From positions 1 to 6,101 of the forward strand of contig JAAENB010000328.1 in the NCBI GenBank assembly GCA_024224995.1: 6,101 nucleotides of DNA, in the 5' to 3' direction. Under the pieces are notes generated by a model that was not told the DNA's origin, searched no databases, and saw nothing but the letters and a program-made list of their open reading frames with translations. A program made the translations under genes and the position numbers. The DNA is from a bacterium (GTDB lineage Bacteria > Spirochaetota > UBA4802 > UBA5550). Shown one piece after another: positions 1 to 5,055 of the stretch; positions within the stretch are counted from its first letter, which is position 1; each line of letters starts with the position of its first letter.

Positions 1-138
1 TTTGCTTGTGCGCGGGCCTTGAAGTAGTATGGGCTCTTTGGATTGCTCCGGAACTCGCTCCGCTCAAACAGTCCTCACAACCCAAAGAGCCCATACTACT
101 TCCAGGCCAGATGCAGCTCGCAATGCTATTTAGTTTCT
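1..138 (-). repeat. MITE-like/REP-like palindromic element, long copy (cut by window edge)
   Basis: Read on the minus strand, this stretch opens with the 11-mer AGAAACTAAAT (138-128), continues through a conserved end at 127-112, holds a long foldback (15-108) and finishes with AGGCCCGC (19-12) and more sequence running off the window. The same two ends occur in opposite orientation at 4340-4405: the left 27 bases match at 23 of 27 positions, and AGGCCCGC is identical. In the short copy the far end carries the inverse of AGAAACTAAAT, so the matching terminal repeat here would lie just outside the window. The element sits 33 bases beyond the response-regulator stop codon. A non-autonomous mobile or REP-type element is inferred; no transposase is visible. 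Confidence 0.55.
15..108. repeat. Long inverted repeat (21-bp perfect stem, extended to 27 positions)
   Basis: Positions 21-41 are the exact reverse complement of 82-102. After one T/C mismatch (20/103) the pairing resumes for five more bases, GGCCT (15-19) with AGGCC (104-108). The 40-base loop (42-81) contains a weak inner hairpin, CGGA (49-52) with TCCG (58-61). No T-run follows the stem on either strand, so it is not a classic intrinsic terminator, although it would form a very stable structure in the 3' end of a transcript from the response-regulator gene. It forms the core of the long copy of the repeat element. Confidence 0.85.
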
Positions 139-171
139 GATCTATTTTTTCCCTGCTCTTAAGAAACCGGA

Positions 172-744
172 TCAAAAATACTTCGCGACAAACCTGAAAA
201 TCGCGTCTTCATTGAGCGGTTTCCGGATAATACCCTCAAGTTTGAATTCTTCCACTTTTTGATCCAATGAATCATCAAGTTGCCCTGTAACAATAATAAT
301 CTTCACCGCGTCCAGATCCCGGTTGGACCGGATCTTTTTACACACGTCAAAACCCTGAATACCGGGAAGCATAACATCAAGAAAAACAAGGTCCGGTTTT
401 AAGTGCCCGATCTTTAAAGACGCGTCAATACCGTCCCGGGCGGTTTCAATTGAGAAAGACTCAATCCCTTTGCTCTTCAACACCTCTTCAACAATCTCCC
501 GCAGCAGGTCGATAATAATTTCTTCATCATCAACAATAAGAATGGCAGGAGCATTTTCCGCCCCTTTTGGAAACGGAATATTCGCTTCCTTAAGAAAGCG
601 CTTTAATTCATCCTCAGTAATCCTCTTATATCCATTGGGAAGAGAAATGGCCTTGAGACTTCCCCTGTCTATCCAGTTATGAATCGTAGACCTGCTAACC
701 TGGCATATTTTCGCCACATCAGTAGGAGTATATACTTTATTCAT
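172..744 (-). CDS. Response regulator with N-terminal MerR/excisionase-type HTH and C-terminal receiver domain
   Basis: A 190-residue cytoplasmic two-component regulator. Residues 4-52 form a MerR/excisionase-like winged helix: YTPTDVAKICQVSRSTIHNW followed by DRGSLKA and GYKRIT, the wing. After a short linker (53-65), residues 66-190 form a receiver domain with the acidic pair D72-D73, the phospho-acceptor D123 in FLDVMLPG, the switch T153 and K175-P176. All key receiver residues are present, so phosphorylation is expected to control DNA binding. The order is unusual, since most response regulators have the receiver first and the DNA-binding domain last. The start is an ATG with a GGGAG ribosome site seven bases upstream and a promoter just beyond. 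It lies 141 bases downstream of the histidine kinase on the same strand, its likely phosphodonor. Target genes are not evident. The domain calls are confident; the partnership is inferred from adjacency. Confidence 0.92.
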   Translation of the reverse strand: MNKVYTPTDVAKICQVSRSTIHNWIDRGSLKAISLPNGYKRITEDELKRFLKEANIPFPKGAENAPAILIVDDEEIIIDLLREIVEEVLKSKGIESFSIETARDGIDASLKIGHLKPDLVFLDVMLPGIQGFDVCKKIRSNRDLDAVKIIIVTGQLDDSLDQKVEEFKLEGIIRKPLNEDAIFRFVAKYF

Positions 745-767
745 CTGCCACTCCCTAGAAACAATAC

Positions 768-796
768 AAAATAATAATAAAATAACGAAGTGTCAA
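768..796 (-). promoter_or_regulatory. Sigma-70-type promoter for the response regulator
   Basis: On the minus strand there is a perfect -35 hexamer TTGACA (796-791), a 17-base spacer and TATTTT (773-768, four of six consensus positions). Transcription would start near 761, leaving a short leader with the GGGAG ribosome site before the ATG at 744. This gives the regulator its own promoter independent of the kinase gene upstream. Confidence 0.6.
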
Positions 797-834
797 TAGT
801 AAAATGAGAAAAAAGAGGGAAACCAACTCGTAAA

Positions 835-862
835 GGCGTTGCACGCAGCGTCTCTCCTACGC
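835..862. repeat. Small GC-rich palindromic cluster between kinase and regulator genes
   Basis: CGTTGC (837-842) can pair with GCAGCG (845-850) with one G-T wobble. GCGT (848-851) can alternatively pair with ACGC (859-862) across CTCTCCTA. These GC-rich bases stand out from the AT-rich DNA around them. No T-run follows, so a terminator is not supported. It could be a small interspersed repeat or a chance structure. Confidence 0.3.
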
Positions 863-885
863 AGAAACAAGATCAAGCGGAAAAC

Positions 886-3141
886 TCAGGGAGCAAGAGG
901 CAGATACACGTCAATAACAGTACCATGTTCATAGGGATCTTCATCCATTGTTCTGCTCTGAATAGAAATACGCCCCCCATATTCCCGCACAAACCGCTGC
1001 ACCAGGGGCATGCCAAAGCCGGTCCCTTTTTCCCCTTCCGTACCCATTTCAGAAGTTTTCACAGAGGGGTCGAAGATTTTTTCAAGAATGGAGCGGCGAA
1101 TACCGGCACCGTTGTCGGAAACACGGATGCGAGCCATGCCTTTTTCTACGCCTTCTTCTTCAGGAACCGGGGCCAGCGCTTCAATAGCCACGGTCCCGCC
1201 CCGCAGCGAAAACTTAATGGCATTCGAAACCAGGTTATTCATAACCTCATTAAGGAGACTTACCCGTTCCGCAAGAACAACCAGGTTTTCGGGGTTAAGA
1301 AAAAAGATCAGTGTGATATCCTTATCCCGGCTTTTTTCCTTGAAAACAAAAGCAATATCATCAAACAGGCTTTCAAGCTCAACCGGTTCAGGAACAATAC
1401 TACAGCTGAAACTGCTTTGCGTCTGGGTAGTATGCACGAACTTGATTATGGTATTGATCATTTCAGTGGAACGGTTAATGTCGGGAAGGTATTTCAAGCC
1501 CGGGTTCTTTTTTAACAGGAGCCGCGCCCCTCCCTTGATTATGGTAAGATAATTATTCAGGTCATGAGAGATGATCCGTAAAAGATGCTGAAGTTTTTCA
1601 GCCTGAGCCTCTTTTGTCGCAGCCAGCGCTTCCAGTTCTTTCATGGAAGAATTCAGCTCAGCAGTCCGCTCCTCAACCTTAAGCTCCAGGCTGCCGGCAA
1701 AGTCTTCCAGCTCCTTCTGAGACTGTTTAATGAGAACAAGCATTTTATTAAAGTTCTTAGTTAAATACCCCAGTTCATCATTATTAACAACAGGAACCTG
1801 AACTGAAAAATCCCCATTCGAAACCCGGCGCACCCCGGCAAGAAGGGAGCGTAACGGCAAAAGCATACTTCTCCGGTAAAATACCGGAATGAGTATAAAT
1901 AAAACCAGGGTACTGCCAATAAGAATAAACATATAGGAGCGGGTGGTTTCATGAACCCGCTCACGGTAATCCCGGTAAGAAAAACCAATATCGTATACAG
2001 TGTCGTTATCGACATAATTATAGAAGACAATAAAAGAATCGAGATTGTTGGGATTGGAATACCGGTATCTTCTGCTAAGACGGGGAACCGGTTCATTTTC
2101 AAAAGAAAGCTTTTTTTCAAGAGCAATCTGCTTCATCATGGATTCACCGGCCTCCAGAGTCTTTTCAGTTACAGAGGAAGTTCTGCTCATAAGCATCGTA
2201 AAAGAAGAGCCGAAAAAACCGTCGCCCAGGGGCCGTTTGGCCGCGTATAAAACAGACCCGGGAATAGCGGAAGACTCTTCCGGCGATTGCAGCAGCAGGC
2301 GCACATTTGCAATATCTTTAAGACATTCTGCATCGAACAGCTTTTCATGCTGGGAAAATAACTGGTTAGACACAACAGAAAGAAAAAGGATTGTTGTAAC
2401 AACGGTTATGCCAATGATCCCGGACGTAAATGGCGTGGGCCGGGGAAAATTGTTCATAACCATAACAATTATCATGAAGAAGATAATGGTATAGCCGGAG
2501 CTGAATACCATTTGTAAAGTATTCCAGCTGATTATTCCGTATCCAAAAAGCGTATGAAGGGAGGTTAAGAAAAACATATATACAATAATAAGAATAAAAT
2601 TACGGATCGTGGGCAGGTCTTTTTTCCGGTCGGCAATACGCCTGAGAATAAATATTTTACGAATCAGAACAAAAATACTCCAGGCAGCCATAAGCGCAAG
2701 AACAGGCCCATAGAAATAATGAGCGGCAGTTTTATCAATGGGAATAAATATATGGGAATTAAAATCAAAAAAATCTTCCAGGCCGGAGTAGGTAATAACA
2801 AAATCAAAATACGAAACCAGGCATAACACAAAAAAAACCGGAATTACAATCTTCGATTCACGAGGGTGATAATTCACCGGGAAAACATAGGCAAAAATCA
2901 GGATAATAAAAAGCGCGAAAATAAAAAGGTTTACCATGCCCGCCAGGAACTTCATGCCCGAATAAAAGAAAAACATATTCCAGAGCGTATTTCCCACGGG
3001 GACTACAAGGATACAGAGAAGAAAAAGCGCCATAAGCCAGGCTGCCCTGTCTTTTTTTGCCAGGAAAAAAAGAGTTACAATAATAATAACAAGGAGTATG
3101 CCTGTTGCCAGGTAATTTGCCGCGTAATAATAAAATAGCAT
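886..3141 (-). CDS. Multi-spanning membrane sensor histidine kinase with HAMP domain
   Basis: A 751-residue inner-membrane kinase. The N-terminal third (about residues 10-258) is a block of roughly seven or eight hydrophobic helices. Residues 260-402 form a soluble stretch with no recognised family, probably outside the membrane, closed by a further helix at 403-421. A HAMP-like segment (about 422-475, with PLRSLLAGV and NNDELGYL) leads into a coiled coil (470-520). The transmitter has the phospho-accepting H526 in SHDLNN, whose DxxN pattern suits both kinase and phosphatase activity. Its ATP-binding domain has an N box (NEVMNNLVSNAIKF, 631-644), G1 box DNGAG (676-680) and G2 box GTGFG (706-710), so it appears catalytically complete. 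The ligand is unknown. The ATG start has AAGGA 12 bases upstream and a good promoter. Its likely partner is the response regulator immediately downstream. Confidence 0.93.
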   Translation of the reverse strand: MLFYYYAANYLATGILLVIIIVTLFFLAKKDRAAWLMALFLLCILVVPVGNTLWNMFFFYSGMKFLAGMVNLFIFALFIILIFAYVFPVNYHPRESKIVIPVFFVLCLVSYFDFVITYSGLEDFFDFNSHIFIPIDKTAAHYFYGPVLALMAAWSIFVLIRKIFILRRIADRKKDLPTIRNFILIIVYMFFLTSLHTLFGYGIISWNTLQMVFSSGYTIIFFMIIVMVMNNFPRPTPFTSGIIGITVVTTILFLSVVSNQLFSQHEKLFDAECLKDIANVRLLLQSPEESSAIPGSVLYAAKRPLGDGFFGSSFTMLMSRTSSVTEKTLEAGESMMKQIALEKKLSFENEPVPRLSRRYRYSNPNNLDSFIVFYNYVDNDTVYDIGFSYRDYRERVHETTRSYMFILIGSTLVLFILIPVFYRRSMLLPLRSLLAGVRRVSNGDFSVQVPVVNNDELGYLTKNFNKMLVLIKQSQKELEDFAGSLELKVEERTAELNSSMKELEALAATKEAQAEKLQHLLRIISHDLNNYLTIIKGGARLLLKKNPGLKYLPDINRSTEMINTIIKFVHTTQTQSSFSCSIVPEPVELESLFDDIAFVFKEKSRDKDITLIFFLNPENLVVLAERVSLLNEVMNNLVSNAIKFSLRGGTVAIEALAPVPEEEGVEKGMARIRVSDNGAGIRRSILEKIFDPSVKTSEMGTEGEKGTGFGMPLVQRFVREYGGRISIQSRTMDEDPYEHGTVIDVYLPLAP

Positions 3142-3164
3142 GATTGATATATATCCTTGCTCGG

Positions 3165-3193
3165 ATTGTAATTGATAAAAATAATATAATCAA
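3165..3193 (-). promoter_or_regulatory. Sigma-70-type promoter for the histidine kinase
   Basis: On the minus strand there is TTGATT (3193-3188), exactly 17 bases of spacer and TACAAT (3170-3165, five of six to consensus). The expected start near 3158 would put the AAGGA ribosome site (3158-3154) at the very 5' end of a leader of about 17 bases, which is unusually short. Confidence 0.6.
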
Positions 3194-3209
3194 CAAAAAA
3201 ACGAGGGTT

Positions 3210-3241
3210 CAGGGGCCGGGGCCCGGGGGTCGGGGGTCGGG
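3210..3241. repeat. G-rich heptad tandem repeat, potential G-quadruplex
   Basis: The plus strand reads as four and a half seven-base units: CAGGGGC, CGGGGCC, CGGGGGT, CGGGGGT and CGGG. They give five runs of three to five G separated by two or three bases, matching the usual G-quadruplex pattern on the plus strand. It lies 17 bases upstream of the kinase promoter's -35 element, in otherwise AT-rich DNA, and contrasts sharply in composition with both sides. Confidence 0.7.
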
Positions 3242-3285
3242 AAAGACAGGTTAATTCCCTGGCTTTTCAAAAAACAGCAAAAAAC

Positions 3286-3336
3286 TTGACACTTTCGACA
3301 TATTGTATCCTATTTACAAATAGGTCAATAAATAGA
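3286..3336 (+). promoter_or_regulatory. Possible plus-strand promoter overlapping operator-like palindromes
   Basis: A perfect TTGACA (3286-3291) is followed by AT-rich DNA. The best -10, TATTTA (3311-3316), is 19 bases away, so the promoter is imperfect. The -10 lies inside a hyphenated palindrome, CCTATTT-AC-AAATAGG (3309-3324), and a second weaker dyad follows, GGTC (3322-3325) with GACC (3334-3337). A palindrome over a -10 is typical of repressor sites. No convincing plus-strand gene follows, so any transcript would run antisense to the minus-strand lipoprotein gene or its 3' neighbour. Confidence 0.35.
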
Positions 3337-3361
3337 CCAAAAATTAACAATAACAACTTTA

Positions 3362-3463
3362 TTAGAGTTTTTCCATCATCCCCTGGCGCTCTATTTTGGC
3401 GTATTCGCAGGCGGGTATGAGGGCGGCAAAGATGATGGTCCGCACTCTCTTAAGAAAGCTCAA
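3362..3463 (-). CDS. Possible 33-codon small ORF or gene remnant
   Basis: A frame from TTG (3463-3461) to TAA (3364-3362) begins 21 bases after the stop of the MORN-like lipoprotein gene. It encodes a basic N-terminus (FLKRVR), a short hydrophobic run (TIIFAALIPA), one cysteine and a charged tail (YAKIERQGMMEKL). Third positions are rich in C and G, like the real genes here, which suggests present or past coding. Against this, there is no ATG, no clear ribosome site and an in-frame stop two codons upstream. It could be a small membrane-active peptide, the C-terminal remnant of a decayed gene, or chance. I do not recognise a family. Confidence 0.3.
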   Translation of the reverse strand: MSFLKRVRTIIFAALIPACEYAKIERQGMMEKL

Positions 3464-3484
3464 GGTTCAAACGTTAAACCTGTT

Positions 3485-4324
3485 TTAACGCTCTGGCGGT
3501 ACCCAGCGATGAGCATCCACAAGAGTTCCTTTTGAGCTATACGAAAATACAACCGTAGTACCGGAAGAGAATTTTTTATTAAACAGAACAAGATCCCGGT
3601 TAAGGGTTCCTCTGAGCACTTTTCCCCTTTTGTTAAAATAAGCCCCGTACTGAAACTGCACCGGGTTTTTTCCTATGTGAAGAGTCTGTACCTCAAAAAG
3701 ATAGACCTGGCGAAAAACCGCGTTCTTATGGAATTCCAGGGTATAGTCCGAACTAAACCAGGAGCCCATAACCTTGATCCTGTCCCTGCCCACACGCACA
3801 AATGACTCCTTAACCAGGGTGACCCAGCTGGGAGAGCCCGACTCAAAAAGCCCAAACCTTTTATGGATATTTAAACTGAACCCCCCAACGCGAATATCCA
3901 TTGGCGCGGCCAGGTACCCGTACTTTAACCGGCCCGAGGAATACAACTCAATCCGCTCAATTTCGGATACGGACTTTCCAAGCAGAAAAGTCCTGCGCCC
4001 TGCCCTTATGTTCGCGTTCTTTAAAAGCCATCCTTTTAAAAGCATCCCGTTCTCATGAAAATACGTTGTTTCCCCGGAATTGTCCGCTTTTCTTAAAGGA
4101 ATACTGTTTTCCCCAACACGAACAGTACAATTCCGCGCCAGTATCCCCCCGGCAATAGCTCCCGATTTATAAAACACAGGCTCATTAAGCGTAAGCGTTG
4201 TACCATTGATTGTATGCGTTTTTCTGTTTTTATCCGGCTCTGAACAAGAGCCAGTACTTATAACAGCAAACAAGATAAGCATGATAGTTGTCAGAAAGGA
4301 TCCTGTTCTACGGCAGCTCTTCAT
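3485..4324 (-). CDS. Lipoprotein with degenerate MORN-like repeats
   Basis: A 279-residue secreted protein. Residues 1-26 are a signal peptide (basic MKSCRR, then a hydrophobic core at 10-23) ending in STGSC, a relaxed lipobox with C27 as the likely lipidated residue. The mature protein consists of six or seven degenerate units of about 32-38 residues beginning near 50, 88, 126, 160, 195, 229 and 259. The recurring pattern is an aromatic-rich strand, G or N, a second strand ending G-x-L, then V-R-V-G or similar (TVRVGENSI, NIRAGRRTF, DIRVGGFSL, FVRVGRDRI, TLHIGKNPV). This resembles the MORN variants in YwqK-like proteins and suggests a repetitive beta-sheet. No catalytic residues stand out, and a surface or periplasmic binding role is only inference. 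The ribosome site is weak (AGGA about nine bases upstream). The gene follows the NifX-family gene after a repeat element. Confidence 0.8.
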   Translation of the reverse strand: MKSCRRTGSFLTTIMLILFAVISTGSCSEPDKNRKTHTINGTTLTLNEPVFYKSGAIAGGILARNCTVRVGENSIPLRKADNSGETTYFHENGMLLKGWLLKNANIRAGRRTFLLGKSVSEIERIELYSSGRLKYGYLAAPMDIRVGGFSLNIHKRFGLFESGSPSWVTLVKESFVRVGRDRIKVMGSWFSSDYTLEFHKNAVFRQVYLFEVQTLHIGKNPVQFQYGAYFNKRGKVLRGTLNRDLVLFNKKFSSGTTVVFSYSSKGTLVDAHRWVPPER

Positions 4325-4339
4325 AGGTTTATCCTGTTG

Positions 4340-4405
4340 AGAAAAAAAATAGTATTACGAGCTGCAAGTAGTATAGGCCCGCTTACATGCCCAAATTTAG
4401 TTTCT
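4340..4405 (+). repeat. MITE-like/REP-like palindromic element, short 66-bp copy
   Basis: The ends are imperfect terminal inverted repeats: AGAAAAAAAAT (4340-4350) and ATTTAGTTTCT (4395-4405), nine of eleven positions matching. The left 27 bases (4340-4366) match the minus strand of 138-112 at 23 positions. AGTAGTAT and AGGCCCGC (4367-4382) also occur in the long copy, whose foldback is missing here, as if deleted between the two arms. The element fills almost the whole gap between the NifX-family gene and the lipoprotein gene. Its right edge supplies the A and G of the NifX-family TAG stop. No target-site duplication is evident. Confidence 0.6.
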
Positions 4406-4763
4406 AATGACTGCACTCATGATCATGGGAAGAACAACCCTCTCCGGAATCCATGAGTCGGCCCTCAACCCACTGCCCGGCCACTACGGAAATATCCCCA
4501 ACACAGCCCCTGACAACTTCGATACCGGAATTTTGAAGCTTGTTCACTGCTCCCGGCCCCATATTCCCGGCAAGCATAACTTTGACTCCTTTCTCAACAA
4601 GCTGAGGAATGATATTCGATTTGCATCCGCATTCAGCCGGAGGAGCGAGTCTTTCCACTTCCTCAACTTTCCGGTTTTCACTTACGGAAAATATAGTAAA
4701 TTCTTCACAGTGGCCGAAATGACCGTCCACAAGGTTATCCCTGGTTGGTATGGCTATTTTCAT
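4404..4763 (-). CDS. NifX/NifB-type dinitrogenase iron-molybdenum cofactor family protein
   Basis: A 119-residue cytoplasmic protein covering a complete Nitro_FeMo-Co-type domain. Recognisable features are MKIAIPT at the start, DGHFGHCEEFTIF (13-25), ECGCK (44-48), AGNMGPGAVNKL (65-76) and GIEVVRGCVGD (80-90). The tail is rich in Cys and His (C110, H113, H115, C117, H119), as in many stand-alone members. The family binds iron-sulfur or iron-molybdenum clusters in nitrogenase assembly, but stand-alone copies are widespread in anaerobes without nitrogenase, often near Mrp-type ATPases and ferredoxins, none of which are seen here. A role in metal-cluster handling is therefore a family-level inference. 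The ATG has GGAG eight bases upstream. The stop codon overlaps the end of the 66-bp repeat element, so the original C-terminus may have differed, although the length is normal for the family. Confidence 0.9.
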   Translation of the reverse strand: MKIAIPTRDNLVDGHFGHCEEFTIFSVSENRKVEEVERLAPPAECGCKSNIIPQLVEKGVKVMLAGNMGPGAVNKLQNSGIEVVRGCVGDISVVAGQWVEGRLMDSGEGCSSHDHECSH

Positions 4764-4805
4764 TATATTGCTCCATTGTCATATAGTTAATTCAAGATCT
4801 GGCAT

Positions 4806-4880
4806 TTAAAGACCAGGTTTGAAAACATCAAGTAATATTTTTTTTATATTGCACGCGTCTTTGATTACCGGAATTTTCAT
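4806..4880 (-). CDS. Possible 24-codon leader ORF upstream of the NifX-family gene
   Basis: ATG (4880-4878) to TAA (4808-4806) encodes MKIPVIKDACNIKKILLDVF plus four residues (KPGL). A GAGG ribosome-site match lies eight bases upstream of the ATG, better than for some real genes in this window. It is co-directional with the NifX-family gene, 42 bases before that gene's start. The peptide has one cysteine and no recognised family. It might be a translated leader, a small protein or a decayed gene remnant; a further eight-codon frame, MPDLELTI, follows immediately (about 4779-4805). Confidence 0.35.
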   Translation of the reverse strand: MKIPVIKDACNIKKILLDVFKPGL

Positions 4881-4933
4881 AATAAAGCCTCTATAGAATG
4901 GTTGTTTTACAAAAAAACGATACAAACCACCCT

Positions 4934-4956
4934 ATTTGTTTAAGACAAATTTGTCT
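4934..4956. promoter_or_regulatory. Overlapping palindromes, candidate operator in divergent intergenic region
   Basis: AGACAAATTTGTCT (4943-4956) is a perfect 14-base palindrome. ATTTGT (4934-4939) also pairs with ACAAAT (4945-4950) across five bases, so three alternating half-sites overlap. Another ACAAAT occurs at 5023-5028. The position between the NifX-family group on the minus strand and the LamG lipoprotein on the plus strand suits a regulator that controls both. The binding protein is unknown. Confidence 0.45.
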
Positions 4957-4962
4957 GGAAGA

Positions 4963-4988
4963 AAAAAGTCCGCCTGGGTGGACTTTTT
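4963..4988. terminator. Bidirectional terminator-like hairpin
   Basis: AAAAAGTCC (4963-4971) pairs perfectly with GGACTTTTT (4980-4988). A G-T wobble and a C-G pair extend the stem around a CTGG loop. The GC part of the stem is followed by five Ts on the plus strand and six on the minus strand, as in intrinsic terminators. It lies 67 bases before the LamG gene start with no plus-strand gene upstream, so it may insulate the divergent transcripts or attenuate a longer leader. The proposed LamG promoter begins inside it. Confidence 0.55.
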
Positions 4989-5007
4989 AAAGACAATTAT
5001 GTATATT
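4979..5007 (+). promoter_or_regulatory. Possible promoter for the LamG lipoprotein gene
   Basis: TGGACT (4979-4984, four of six to TTGACA), 17 bases of spacer and TATATT (5002-5007, five of six to TATAAT), followed by a long TA-rich tract. Transcription would begin near 5014, about 42 bases before the ATG. The -35 overlaps the right arm of the terminator-like hairpin. Several alternative -10 matches exist in the TATATATA tract. Confidence 0.4.
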
Positions 5008-5040
5008 ATATATATAAAACAAACAAATAGTATCGATCAT

Positions 5041-5048
5041 AAAGGAGG
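5041..5048 (+). promoter_or_regulatory. Strong ribosome binding site fixing the LamG start
   Basis: AAAGGAGG, a near-complete Shine-Dalgarno match, lies seven bases before the ATG at 5056. It rules out the longer in-frame reading from TTG at 4936, which would also bury the signal peptide 40 residues into the protein. Confidence 0.85.
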
Positions 5049-5055
5049 TTCGATT

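Noticed and set aside
15..108. Long foldback as a simple rho-independent terminator
   Set aside because: No T-run follows on either strand, the loop is 40 bases, and its flanks recur at 4340-4405, which fits a repeat element better.
925..1552. Two long plus-strand frames opposite the kinase gene
   Set aside because: They lie entirely within the well-supported transmitter domain on the other strand and have no recognisable domains.
1761..2402. Additional minus- and plus-strand frames inside the kinase gene
   Set aside because: They are out-of-frame readings of the kinase coding sequence, which is continuous from its membrane helices to its ATP-binding domain.
3774..4158. Plus-strand frames opposite the MORN-like lipoprotein gene
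   Set aside because: They are antisense to a gene with a clear signal peptide and internal protein repeats, and have no ribosome site or recognisable domains.
4407..4790. Plus-strand 127-codon frame opposite the NifX-family gene
   Set aside because: It mirrors a highly conserved family domain on the minus strand and is explained as a shadow frame.
4936..5055. Longer N-terminus for the LamG protein starting at TTG 4936
   Set aside because: It reads through the palindrome, the terminator-like hairpin and the promoter region. The strong AAAGGAGG site and the signal peptide both place the start at ATG 5056.
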